64,000 bases of DNA from positions 186,001 through 250,000 of the forward strand of contig NZ_SNWR01000001.1 of assembly GCF_004362215.1 (NCBI RefSeq), written 5' to 3'. A program made the position numbers and the translations under genes. The number at the start of each line of letters is the position of its first letter. Position 1 is the stretch's first letter. The notes beneath the pieces were generated by a model. It had not been told where the DNA came from and ran no database searches. It worked only from the letters and a program-made list of their open reading frames with translations. Shown in pieces: positions 31,988 to 40,643 of this stretch. This DNA is from Paractinoplanes brasiliensis (GTDB lineage: Bacteria; Actinomycetota; Actinomycetes; Mycobacteriales; Micromonosporaceae).

Positions 31988-32649
31988 CCCCTCGGCGGGT
32001 CGCGCTGGTCGACGACTCGACGTTGTTCCGGGGTGGCCTCGCCATGTTGCTGGGCAGCGTCGGTGTCGAGGTCGTGCTCGAAACGCCGCCCGGCGACGGC
32101 GTTCCGGCAGCGTTGACGACCGCGTCCCCGGATGTGGTGATCCTGGACATCCGCATGCCGCCCACCTTCACCGACGAGGGGATCGCGCTCGCCCGGGAGG
32201 TGCGCCGCGTCCGGCCCGCGACCGGAATCCTGTTGCTGTCCACGTTCGGCGACCCGGCGTACGCCGCCGATCTGCTGACCATCGGCTCCACCGGCACCGG
32301 ATACCTGATCAAGGACCGGGTCACCGACGTCGGGGCGCTCCGTGACGCGATCGAGCGAATCATGGCCGGGGAGTGCGTGATCGACCCGGACATCGTGGCC
32401 CAGCTGCTTCTGCGCAGCCGGGCCGCCGGACTGCTCGAGCGGCTCACCGCGCGTGAACTCGAGGTTCTGAAACTCGTCGCCGAGGGCCGGTCGAACCGCG
32501 CCGTGGCCGGCAAACTCCACATGAGCATCAAGACCGTCGAGGCCTACATCGCCTCGATCTTCACCAAGCTCGACCTGGCTCCGGCCGAAGAGGACAACCG
32601 GCGCGTCCTCGCCGTCCTCACCTGGATGCGCGCCACACCCGGACACTAG
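31978..32649 (+). CDS. NarL/FixJ-type response regulator
   Basis: A 223-residue regulator. The receiver has paired acidic residues at 12-13, phospho-acceptor Asp57 (VILDIRMPPTFTDEG), a Ser/Thr in LLSTFG and Lys in YLIKDRV. The C-terminal helix-turn-helix reads LTARELEVLKLVAEGRSNRAVAGKLHMSIKTVEAYI. It overlaps the kinase gene by 10 bp. Its stop codon is inside the second copy of the 12-bp motif, which it may itself bind. Confidence 0.92.
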   Translation: MDVTPRRVALVDDSTLFRGGLAMLLGSVGVEVVLETPPGDGVPAALTTASPDVVILDIRMPPTFTDEGIALAREVRRVRPATGILLLSTFGDPAYAADLLTIGSTGTGYLIKDRVTDVGALRDAIERIMAGECVIDPDIVAQLLLRSRAAGLLERLTARELEVLKLVAEGRSNRAVAGKLHMSIKTVEAYIASIFTKLDLAPAEEDNRRVLAVLTWMRATPGH

Positions 32650-32659
32650 GGAAAACCCT
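32648..32659. promoter_or_regulatory. AGGGTTTTCCCT motif, copy 2 (reverse orientation)
   Basis: AGGGAAAACCCT on the plus strand is the reverse complement of the motif at 30143-30154. It begins at the response regulator stop codon and lies 59 bp before the lipoprotein start, a distance like that between copy 1 and the kinase gene. Confidence 0.55.
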
Positions 32660-32718
32660 GGCGTGACGGCGGGATCGCCCGGATGTCCCGGCCGGGCCCG
32701 GCGGCCCACGCTCGGTAC

Positions 32719-33162
32719 ATGACACTCTCACGTTCGTCACTGATGAAAGCTGTTGTTCCGCTCTGCATCGCGCCGCTGCTGCTTTCGGGGTGCGGCCGCG
32801 CGGCGAGGTCGGCCTCCGAGGTCGCCGGGCCGGCCGCGCGAGAAGCCGGTGAACCCCTCGCACGCGGTGGCGGCGAGGTGGGGGAGCGCCAGGCCACCCG
32901 CGCGGCGGTCGAGGCTGAGGCCGAGGCCATCGTCGCCCCCTACGGGCGGCGGGTCGTCGACACCGCCTGCCGGCTCAAGGACTCCTACGATCTGCTGACC
33001 GCGGAGGACTTCGAGGAGCGGGCCGCTGCGGTCGCGGGGCTGGCCAACGTGGGCCAGGTGCGATCCCTCATCGAGGACCTCAAAGAGGCGAAGTCGTCCG
33101 GGGAAAGGGTACGCGTCTTCGCGGTCGCCTTCGCGTGCCAGTCGGCGCAGCCGGTGGAGTGA
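32719..33162 (+). CDS. Small lipoprotein, unknown function
   Basis: A 147-residue predicted lipoprotein. The signal ends LLLSGC with Cys25 as lipid site; ATG 32743 is an alternative start that keeps the lipobox. The mature part is Ala/Glu/Arg-rich and helical, with a cysteine pair (DTACRLKDSYDLL and AFACQSAQ) that could form a disulfide. No family is recognised. It follows the response regulator gene by 69 bp with the 12-bp motif between, so it may be part of that system's output. It ends 7 bp from the convergent membrane hydrolase gene. Confidence 0.7.
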   Translation: MTLSRSSLMKAVVPLCIAPLLLSGCGRAARSASEVAGPAAREAGEPLARGGGEVGERQATRAAVEAEAEAIVAPYGRRVVDTACRLKDSYDLLTAEDFEERAAAVAGLANVGQVRSLIEDLKEAKSSGERVRVFAVAFACQSAQPVE

Positions 33163-33169
33163 ACCGTGT

Positions 33170-36034
33170 TCAGATCTCCTGGCGCCGCTGCACTGTGCCG
33201 CCGCTCAGCTCGCGGATCCGTTCGACCAGGGCCAGCACGAACGGGTCCCGGTCGAACGGCGCGGAGCCGAAGATGGACGTGCCCGTCCACCTGTGCTGTC
33301 GCTGCGCCCCGGCAAGAGCCGCCCGTAACGTCTCGAGGTCCCCCTCGATGCTGCCGGTCTGCTCCCACCTCGACAGCGCCTGGGCGTAGAGGTCCGCGTC
33401 AGGCGGACAGGTAAGAGCGAATGCGATGAGGGCCTCCTCGCCGGCGCCCGCCTCGGGGACCGCGACCTGCTCTGTCATCGGGCTGCTCCTTCGGGTCAGG
33501 GATTCCAGTCGATGTGCTTCGTGCACGAGGTGGGCTGCTGCCGCGGACTGCCACAGGTAACCACCGTTGCCGTGCTGCCGGATCCGGGGCGGGCCGTCAC
33601 CGGGCCGCATGAGGTCGGTGGGCGGGTCGGGAAGCCAGCAGTCCCGACCGGCAGCCGGCTCGGTGGCCCGGCATTCCGGGGACGCCTTCCGGAACAGTTC
33701 CCGGCCGACCGGGTCGGTGTGCCGGTAGAAGTTCACCCAGCTGTTCCCGGCCGGCACCGCCAGGCATTCGTCGACAAACGCCTCGTTGACGTACGTGGGG
33801 AACCACCGCATGTAGAGATGGCCCAGCGGGTTGCCGTACGTGACGACCGACAGCCTGGCACGGTGCTCCTCCTCGAGCCCGGTGAGCTGGGCCAGAGCGG
33901 CCGCGGTGAGCGCCGCGCCCTGGCTGTGGCCGCAGAGCAGCACCGCGTTGCCGTTGCTCAGCAGGGCCGTCGTCCGGTGAACCAGGTCGGGCACGGCGCG
34001 CTGGGCATAGCTGGGCGGGGCGAGCGGGTGGAAGCCGCGTGGCCAGAACGTGGTGATGTCCCAGGCGACACCCACGGCCCGGCGGGTGCTGTCGCTGCGG
34101 ATGGCCCGGCGCAGCAGCAGCACGCCCGCGACCGGAATGAGGGCCAGCACCGTCGTGGCGATCGCCTCGCCGAACAGCCAGGGAACGTCGAGCGGGGGTG
34201 GGTCGGCGCCGGCCTCCGGAAGCCCGCGATCAGCCACCCGGACGACCAGTGCCAAGCCCGCGGCGAAGGCGGTGATCGCGCCGAGACGTACGGCGTGGGG
34301 ATGCCTCGCCGTGCCGGCCGCGGTGAAGGCGCACACCCCGGCGCCGAACAGCAGGACGATGCCACAGATCGCGAGGGTGACCGGGAAACCGGACCCGCGC
34401 CACTCGGCGAAGGCCCAGACCGCATAGGCCACCAGGCAACCACTGCTCAGCAGCACGACCGCGATCACCAGGTTCTCCAGCCACCGTGCCGCGCCGGCCA
34501 GCCAGAGCCACGTACGGACAGAACGCAGCCAGCGACCGTCCCGTTCGTCGCCGGCGAGGTGCTGCCAGCCCGGCAGTGCCTCGTACCGCTTCCAGACCGC
34601 GAACTCCGCGGCCAGCGCGACGTCCGGTTCGCGGCGCCGGCGCCGCACAGAGATCCCGGCCACGACGGCGAAACCGACCACGACCGCGAGAACGCCGGTC
34701 ACGTTGAGCTGCGCCGACGCCGTGTACGACACCGGGTAGCTCAGCTGCCACAGCTGTTCGCCCGAGGTCGGCGCCGCCTCCGGGCTCAACCAGCGGGCGA
34801 CCCACACCACGATGCCGGACCCGACGGCCAAGGTCATGGCCACGGCCACGACCAGGGCGACGATCGGCGCCGGGAACCAGGCGGGTTTGGCCCAGTTGTT
34901 CAGCGCGCGCACCTGGCGGAGACCGGCGACGGCCACGACGCCGTGCAGGAGCCCGGCCAGGTAGATGACCACGAGCACCACGTCGAAGAAGCCGACGATG
35001 CCGGGCATGATGCCGGCCTCGGCCGGCGTGCCGGCGGGCTGGACGGAGACGGCGAGCCAGGCTGCCCCCAACGCCAGCCCGGCCGTCGCGTACACCGGCG
35101 CCGCGGAACGCTCGGCCACCACCCGGCGCAATCCGTCCCACGCCGCGCAGACCACGGCGACGGCCAGCAAGGCCCCCACCACGAACCAGGCGGCCCGGAC
35201 CACATCGGAGAACTTTCCGCCCGCCTTCGCCACCGACAGGAGCAGGAACGCGATGACCAGGACAGACGAGGCCAGGTGGATGCGGCGGGCCGGCTCGTCA
35301 TAGGTGCGGGCGGTCCAGAAATGGGGGCTGCTCATCGTGATCCGGGCCAGATCGGCGGGTGCGACCCGCTCCGTCGCCGGAGTCGAAGTGGCCGGCGCCC
35401 CGTGTTCGTCGTACCGCCGTTTGGAGACCGCGGTGAGCCGTGCCATCACCAAGATCTGCGCCACGGGGATCACCGCCGCCACGGCGGCCGCCCCATGCGG
35501 ATGGCCGTCCAGGTGGAGCCACTTCCACACCCCGTCCGCGCGGCAGGTTGTGCGGGCGCACTGCCAGGCGCCGAGATCCATCGACATCTGGGCGGAGAAG
35601 ATCAGGTAAAGCCAGGTGACGCCGAGACCGACCACCCGGGTCATGTTCTGCTGGACGACGATCAGCCAGTTCGCCGGCCCTGTCTCCCGCCCGCGCCCGC
35701 CGAGGGCCATCCAGCCGGCCAGGTTGACCAGCGCGAACGGCAACAGGATGAGCCACAAGGCACTCGACAGCGCCTTGGACGTGAGCCCGCCCCAGGAGTA
35801 GACCTCGCGATGCCACCGGGAGCGGCCCTCGACACGCCAGTCGAGGCCGCGCCAGACGCCGGCCACCCTGTCCCCGGTGATCTGCCGGGCAGTGGGATCA
35901 TCCAGCATGGCCGTCGGTGAGCCGCCGCCCACGCCGTGGACGCGGATCTCGGTGACGCCACGTTCGTCGACGGTGACCGGCCAGTCGAGGTCGCCCTCGG
36001 CCGGTTGTCGCGAAGGTCCGGATGTGCCGGTCAT
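33170..36034 (-). CDS. Large polytopic membrane protein with alpha/beta-hydrolase domain
   Basis: A 954-residue protein. ATG 36034 is used; the open frame continues 46 codons upstream but without a good start. An N-terminal soluble segment contains VTEIRVHGVGGGSP, which resembles an oxyanion strand of lipase-like proteins. About twelve to fourteen membrane helices follow to roughly residue 640. A cytoplasmic or external hydrolase part then contains the nucleophile elbow LLCGHSQGAAL with Ser704 and a later FYRHTDPVGRELF. The helical C-terminal ~100 residues begin at an internal ATG with its own AAGGAG ribosome site (33478). No known transporter family fits. A membrane lipase or acyl-processing role is possible but unproven. 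Confidence 0.7.
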   Translation of the reverse strand: MTGTSGPSRQPAEGDLDWPVTVDERGVTEIRVHGVGGGSPTAMLDDPTARQITGDRVAGVWRGLDWRVEGRSRWHREVYSWGGLTSKALSSALWLILLPFALVNLAGWMALGGRGRETGPANWLIVVQQNMTRVVGLGVTWLYLIFSAQMSMDLGAWQCARTTCRADGVWKWLHLDGHPHGAAAVAAVIPVAQILVMARLTAVSKRRYDEHGAPATSTPATERVAPADLARITMSSPHFWTARTYDEPARRIHLASSVLVIAFLLLSVAKAGGKFSDVVRAAWFVVGALLAVAVVCAAWDGLRRVVAERSAAPVYATAGLALGAAWLAVSVQPAGTPAEAGIMPGIVGFFDVVLVVIYLAGLLHGVVAVAGLRQVRALNNWAKPAWFPAPIVALVVAVAMTLAVGSGIVVWVARWLSPEAAPTSGEQLWQLSYPVSYTASAQLNVTGVLAVVVGFAVVAGISVRRRRREPDVALAAEFAVWKRYEALPGWQHLAGDERDGRWLRSVRTWLWLAGAARWLENLVIAVVLLSSGCLVAYAVWAFAEWRGSGFPVTLAICGIVLLFGAGVCAFTAAGTARHPHAVRLGAITAFAAGLALVVRVADRGLPEAGADPPPLDVPWLFGEAIATTVLALIPVAGVLLLRRAIRSDSTRRAVGVAWDITTFWPRGFHPLAPPSYAQRAVPDLVHRTTALLSNGNAVLLCGHSQGAALTAAALAQLTGLEEEHRARLSVVTYGNPLGHLYMRWFPTYVNEAFVDECLAVPAGNSWVNFYRHTDPVGRELFRKASPECRATEPAAGRDCWLPDPPTDLMRPGDGPPRIRQHGNGGYLWQSAAAAHLVHEAHRLESLTRRSSPMTEQVAVPEAGAGEEALIAFALTCPPDADLYAQALSRWEQTGSIEGDLETLRAALAGAQRQHRWTGTSIFGSAPFDRDPFVLALVERIRELSGGTVQRRQEI

Positions 36035-36186
36035 GAGGTGACCTCGATCCTGGAGGTACCCCTTTTCATACTCCCGCGTCACCGACGGCCGGTGGGTAGT
36101 GTCCGCATCCGGACGGGACCGTGGCTGTGCGCGCGGCTCCGACGTCACGTCTGGAACGCAGCATCGCCGCATCGGGCGACCGGACG

Positions 36187-36234
36187 GACACCTGCTGCTT
36201 GTGCCCGGCGGAGCGGCACAAGCAGCAGGGTGTC
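36187..36234 (-). terminator. Hairpin terminator after MMPL gene
   Basis: GACACCTGCTGCTTGTGC pairs with GCACAAGCAGCAGGGTGTC across an 11-base loop, with one bulged base. It lies just past the end of the minus-strand transporter gene. The rest of the 36035-36241 gap shows nothing else. Confidence 0.75.
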
Positions 36235-36241
36235 CTCGCCG

Positions 36242-38440
36242 TCAGCGACCGGCGCCGACCGGCTCGGGCAGGACCGGGGGTTCGTCCGGCACGGTGTCGC
36301 GCAGACGTTCACCCTCCACGTCGACGTTGGGAAGCATGCGGTCGAGCCACTTCGGCAACGCCCACGCGCGGCGGCCGAGCAGCGCCATCACCGCGGGCAC
36401 GATCGTCATCCGTACGATGAACGCGTCGAGCAGGATGGCCGCGGCCAGCGCGAAACCGATGGACTTGATCAGCGGGTCGGGCGCCAGGATGAAGCCCGCG
36501 AAGACGCTGATCATGATGATCGCCGCGGCGGTGACCACGCGGGCGCCGTGCGCGTAACCGACGGTCACCGCCCGGGTCGGCGGCGCGCCGTGCACGTACT
36601 CCTCGCGCATGCGGCTGACCAGGAAGACCTCGTAGTCCATGGCCAGGCCGAACACGATGCCGATCAGGATCACCGGCAGCAGGCTGACGATCGGGCCGGT
36701 CTGGTCGACGCCGAACAGCTCGGCCAGCCAGCCCCACTGGAAGACCGCCACCACCGCGCCGAACGTCGCCACCACCGAGAGCAGGAACCCGGCGATCGCC
36801 TTGAGCGGCACCAGGATCGAGCGGAACAGCACGGTCAGCAGCAGCAAGGCCAGAACGACGATCACAGCCAGGTACGGCAGCAGCGCCCCGCCCATTTTCG
36901 CGGCGATGTCGATCGTCACCGCCGTCGTGCCGGTGACCGAGAGGTCGGCGCCGGTGCTCGAGCGCAGGCCTGCGTCGGTGTCGCGGATCGCGTGCACCAG
37001 ATCGGTGGTCTCGGTGCTGTCCGGCGCGGCGGCCGGCACGACCTGGATCATCGCGGTGTCGCCGGCCTCGTTGAACGTCGGCGGACTGACCGACACCACC
37101 CCGGGCAGTGCCTTGATCGTGTCGGACGCCGCCGTCGCCGCCGCCTTGGGGTCGCTGCTGCCGGCGCCGTCGACAACGACCAGCAACGGCCCGTTGTAGC
37201 CGGCGCCGAACCCCTCGGTCACCAGGTCGTACGCCTTGCGCTGGGTGGTGTCGGGGGCGGCCATGTTGTCGCCCGGCAGCCCCAGCCTCAGGTCGAGAGC
37301 GGGCAGGGCCAGCACCCCCAGCGCGGCCACCGCCGCCACGACGGTCAGCACCGGCCGCCGGGTGATGCCCTGGGCCCACCGCAAACTCAGGGTCGGCTTG
37401 TCGCCGTCGGCCTCGATGTCGCGGGCCCGTCCGCCGCGCCCGGTGACGCGCCGCCCGGCAAAACCGATCAGGGCGGGCAACAGGGTGAGGGCGATGAGCA
37501 CGGCCACCGCGACCGCGCCGGCCGCGGCCAGGCCCATCTCGGTGAGCACCGGGATGTTCACCACCGCCAGCGCGGTCAGCGCCACGACCACGGTGAGCCC
37601 GGCGAACGTGACCGCCGACCCGGCGGTGCCGACCGCGCGCCCGGCCGCCTCCGCGCCTGGCCGGCCCAGGGCCAGCTCGTGTCTGTACCGCGACACGATG
37701 AACAGGGCGTAGTCGATGCTGACCGCGATGGCGAGCATCAGCGCGAGCGTCGACGTGCTGCTGCTCAGGTCGAAGAAGCCGGACGCCAGCTGGATGCCGG
37801 CGATCGAGGCGCCCACCCCGAGCAAGGCGGTGAGCAGGGGCAGCCCGGCCGCGACGAGCGAGCCGAACGTGATGGTCAGGACGACCGCGGCCACGCCGAA
37901 GCCGATCACCTCGCTGAGGCCCTGCTCCGGCTCGCTCTGCAGGGCGTCTCCCCCGGCCTCGACGGTCAGCCCGGCGTCACGCCCGGCCTCCGTGGCCTGC
38001 AGGAGCGCCTCACGGTCGGATTCCGCCACCTCGGCGGCGGGAACCCGGAACGAGACCTGGGCGTACGCGATGGTGCCCGCCTCGTTGATCGTGTTGCTCA
38101 GCGGGTCGCTCACCTCGGCCACCTGCGGACCGGCGCGCAGTGCCGCCACCGTACGGGAAACGATGTCCTTGTTGGCGGGGTCGGTGAGCTTTTCGCCGGG
38201 CGGGGCGGCGAAGACCACCCGGGCCTCGGCGCCGGCGCCCGGTGACTGGCCGAAGCGCTCGCCCAGCAGGTCTTGCGCCTGTTGCGCCTCGGTGCCGGGA
38301 ATGGTGAAGTCGTCGGAGGTCGGCCCGGACAGCGTCAGCGCGCCCACGCCGAGCAGCCCCAGCATCGCCAGCCAGATCGCCAGGACCAGCTTCCGCCGGT
38401 GGAAGCTGAACCGGCCGAGCCGGTACAGATAGGTTGCCAT
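36242..38440 (-). CDS. MMPL-family RND transporter
   Basis: A 732-residue transporter with 12 predicted helices arranged as two halves, each with one helix, a large external loop and five more helices. ATG 38440 has GGAGG upstream. The second helix group of each half contains the family's acidic signature: IAVSIDYALFIVSRYRHEL in the first half and GLAMDYEVFLVSRMREEY in the second. MMPL proteins export lipids or small toxic compounds using the proton gradient. It is divergent from a kinase/regulator pair across a palindromic region, so that system may control it. Confidence 0.92.
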   Translation of the reverse strand: MATYLYRLGRFSFHRRKLVLAIWLAMLGLLGVGALTLSGPTSDDFTIPGTEAQQAQDLLGERFGQSPGAGAEARVVFAAPPGEKLTDPANKDIVSRTVAALRAGPQVAEVSDPLSNTINEAGTIAYAQVSFRVPAAEVAESDREALLQATEAGRDAGLTVEAGGDALQSEPEQGLSEVIGFGVAAVVLTITFGSLVAAGLPLLTALLGVGASIAGIQLASGFFDLSSSTSTLALMLAIAVSIDYALFIVSRYRHELALGRPGAEAAGRAVGTAGSAVTFAGLTVVVALTALAVVNIPVLTEMGLAAAGAVAVAVLIALTLLPALIGFAGRRVTGRGGRARDIEADGDKPTLSLRWAQGITRRPVLTVVAAVAALGVLALPALDLRLGLPGDNMAAPDTTQRKAYDLVTEGFGAGYNGPLLVVVDGAGSSDPKAAATAASDTIKALPGVVSVSPPTFNEAGDTAMIQVVPAAAPDSTETTDLVHAIRDTDAGLRSSTGADLSVTGTTAVTIDIAAKMGGALLPYLAVIVVLALLLLTVLFRSILVPLKAIAGFLLSVVATFGAVVAVFQWGWLAELFGVDQTGPIVSLLPVILIGIVFGLAMDYEVFLVSRMREEYVHGAPPTRAVTVGYAHGARVVTAAAIIMISVFAGFILAPDPLIKSIGFALAAAILLDAFIVRMTIVPAVMALLGRRAWALPKWLDRMLPNVDVEGERLRDTVPDEPPVLPEPVGAGR

Positions 38441-38519
38441 CGGATCCTCCGAGCAGCCGGTGTCAGGTCTGCTCAACGGTCGCGAAACGTACGCCGGAAG
38501 TCGTCCTCCAGCCGCAGAC

Positions 38520-38566
38520 AGTTCGCTACTGCGGTTGCGGTAGCCGAAACCGCGGCGAACTACTGC
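38520..38566. promoter_or_regulatory. Palindromic operator region between MMPL and kinase genes
   Basis: GCTACTGCGGTTGCGGTAGC (38525-38544) is a near-perfect 20-bp palindrome. A third CTACTGC half-site lies at 38560-38566, and an outer pair AGTTCGC/GCGAACT (38520-38526, 38555-38561) encloses it. It sits 44 bp before the kinase start and about 80 bp before the MMPL start, suitable for joint control by the linked response regulator. Confidence 0.5.
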
Positions 38567-38609
38567 ATCGAGATGACGCGGCCGGTGATGCCGCCGCGTA
38601 GCCTCGGCA

Positions 38610-40643
38610 ATGATGGACACGACCGAGGGACACGTGCTCGGACGCTGGCGGGTCTTCGCCGAGCGTCCGATGCTGGTCGACTTCCTGCTGGCGCTGGTGC
38701 TGGCGGCCGCGGTGTTCAAGGCCGCTCTGCCCGAGTCGACGCACCGGCCCAACGGCTGGGACGTGCTGATCGCGGTGGTGGCGTTCGTGGCGGTGCTGGG
38801 CCGCCGCAGCCGGCCGATGCTCGCGCTGGCGATCGCCACCTCGGCCACGGCCACCGGGGTGGTGCAGGACGTACGCAACCCGGGGCTGATCCTGGCGCTG
38901 ATCGTCATCACCTACTCGATCGCGGCGCACACCGACCGCCGCCGCGGCTGGATGTGCGCCGCGGCCGCGTCGTCGGTCGTCTACCTGACCGTGGTGCTGC
39001 TCAACCGCGATGCCTGGCTCCGGGCCGACGTGCTCGGGCTGTTCGCGTGGATCTTCCTGGCCGCCGCGGTGGGCGACGCGGCCCGCACACACCGGGCGTA
39101 CGTGCGTGAGGTGGAGGAACGCGCCCGCCGGGCCGAGCAGAGCCGTGAGGAGGAGGCCCGCCGCCGGGTCACCGAGGAGCGCATGCGCATCGCCCGTGAG
39201 CTGCACGACGTGGTGGCCCACCACATCGCGGTGATCAACGTGCAGGCCGGGGCGGCCACGCACATCCTCGAACGCCGGCCCGAGCAGGTGGCGCCCGCGC
39301 TGGCGCACATCCGGGAGGCGTCCAACAGCGTGCTCACCGAGATCCAGTCCGTGGTGGGCGTGCTGCGCAACGCCGACGAGCCGGCCGACACCGAGCCGGT
39401 GCCCGGGCTGGCCCGGCTGCCCGAGCTGCTGGGGGGACTGGCGGCGGCCGGCTTCACGGTGGAGTTCCGGCGGTTCGGCGACGACGCCGAGCTGCCCGTC
39501 GTGGCCGACCTGGCGGCTTACCGGATAGTGCAGGAAGCGCTGACGAACGCGTACAAACACGGCGACGGCGCGGCCCGGCTCACCGTGCGGCGCACCCCCG
39601 AGACGGTCGAGATCGAGGTGGTCAACACCCTGCCCGCGGGAACGCCGCCGACCGGCTCGGGATACGGGCTTCTCGGCATGCGCGAACGCGCCAACGCGGC
39701 CGGTGGCGCCCTCAGCGCCGGGCCGGTCGGCGACGAGTTCCGGGTCGACGCGGTGCTGCCGGCCTGCGCTCCGGCGCCGGCCGACATCGTCCCGCCTCCG
39801 CCCGGACGGTCGCGGGCCGTCAGCGCCCTGCACGACGCCGTGACCGCCCACGTCTCGTCGATCCACGAGCAGGCCCACGCCTCCCTGCGCCTGGCCGGCC
39901 GGCCCGAACAGGTGGCGCCGTCACTCGCCGTGGTCCGTGAGACCTCCGACAGCGTGCTCACCGACATCCGCTCGGTCGTCCGCCTGTTCCGCTGCACCGG
40001 CGAGCCCGGCGCAGAAACCCCAGACCCGGCCGGCGCATCGCCGGACGCCGTACGCGCGGACGACGCACCGTCGCCGGGTTCCGCACGCGCGGACCACGCC
40101 CTGCCGAAGAACACACCACCAGACTCCGCACGCGCGGACCTGCCGAGGAGCACACCGCCGGACTCCCTACGGGTGGGCGACGCGCGGTCGGAGGGCGAAC
40201 GGCCGGGCGGTGAGTGGACCACCGTCGCACGATCGAACGACGCACCACCGGACGGCGCACATGCGGGCTCGCGGCCCGGCGGGCGGGAGCCGGGCATGGG
40301 GCGGCGGGATGGCGCCGGGCCGGGATTGGGTGATTTGCCCGGGCTGATGGCCGAGCTGGGTGACGCCGGCCTGGTGGTCGATCTTCAGCTGCTCGGCGAG
40401 CAGTGGCCGCTGCCGGCGGCGACCGACCAGGAGGCGTACGGCGTGATCGTCGAGGCCCTGGTCGGGGCCTACCGGCACGGCGTGCGTGACGTCCGGCTCG
40501 CGGTGCGGCACCGGCCCGGCGCGGTCGACATCGACGTGGCGGGCATGAGCGGGGACGAGTTCCGGGTGCACACGGTGCTGCCTACCGGGTCGGCGGCGCT
40601 CGCTGCCTCAGCCGCTGCCGCCACGGTGGTGCGGCCGGCGTGA
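38610..40643 (+). CDS. Histidine kinase with a duplicated, decayed second transmitter
   Basis: A 677-residue protein. Residues ~20-155 hold about five membrane helices. The first transmitter is complete: HisKA_3 RIARELHDVVAHHIAVI with His199, and an ATPase domain with Asn313 (LTNAYKHG) and G-box SGYGLLGMRERANAAGG. From ~403 the same module repeats in degenerate form: SALHDAVTAHVSSI keeps His408, RPEQVAPSLAVVRETSDSVLTDIRSVVRLF mirrors RPEQVAPALAHIREASNSVLTEIQSVVGVL, and residues 573-660 mirror the ATPase domain but with Gly619 replacing the N-box Asn and no G-box. A disordered linker with repeated PPDSARAD/PPDSLRVGD motifs (about 465-565) separates the repeat's two parts. It is coupled by GTGA overlap to its response regulator. 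Confidence 0.88.
   Translation: MMDTTEGHVLGRWRVFAERPMLVDFLLALVLAAAVFKAALPESTHRPNGWDVLIAVVAFVAVLGRRSRPMLALAIATSATATGVVQDVRNPGLILALIVITYSIAAHTDRRRGWMCAAAASSVVYLTVVLLNRDAWLRADVLGLFAWIFLAAAVGDAARTHRAYVREVEERARRAEQSREEEARRRVTEERMRIARELHDVVAHHIAVINVQAGAATHILERRPEQVAPALAHIREASNSVLTEIQSVVGVLRNADEPADTEPVPGLARLPELLGGLAAAGFTVEFRRFGDDAELPVVADLAAYRIVQEALTNAYKHGDGAARLTVRRTPETVEIEVVNTLPAGTPPTGSGYGLLGMRERANAAGGALSAGPVGDEFRVDAVLPACAPAPADIVPPPPGRSRAVSALHDAVTAHVSSIHEQAHASLRLAGRPEQVAPSLAVVRETSDSVLTDIRSVVRLFRCTGEPGAETPDPAGASPDAVRADDAPSPGSARADHALPKNTPPDSARADLPRSTPPDSLRVGDARSEGERPGGEWTTVARSNDAPPDGAHAGSRPGGREPGMGRRDGAGPGLGDLPGLMAELGDAGLVVDLQLLGEQWPLPAATDQEAYGVIVEALVGAYRHGVRDVRLAVRHRPGAVDIDVAGMSGDEFRVHTVLPTGSAALAASAAAATVVRPA

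Noticed and set aside
33512..35920. Plus-strand open frame opposite the membrane hydrolase gene
   Set aside because: Low-complexity Arg/Gly/His/Asp/Gln sequence with no membrane helices or motifs; the minus-strand protein has clear helices and a GHSQG motif.
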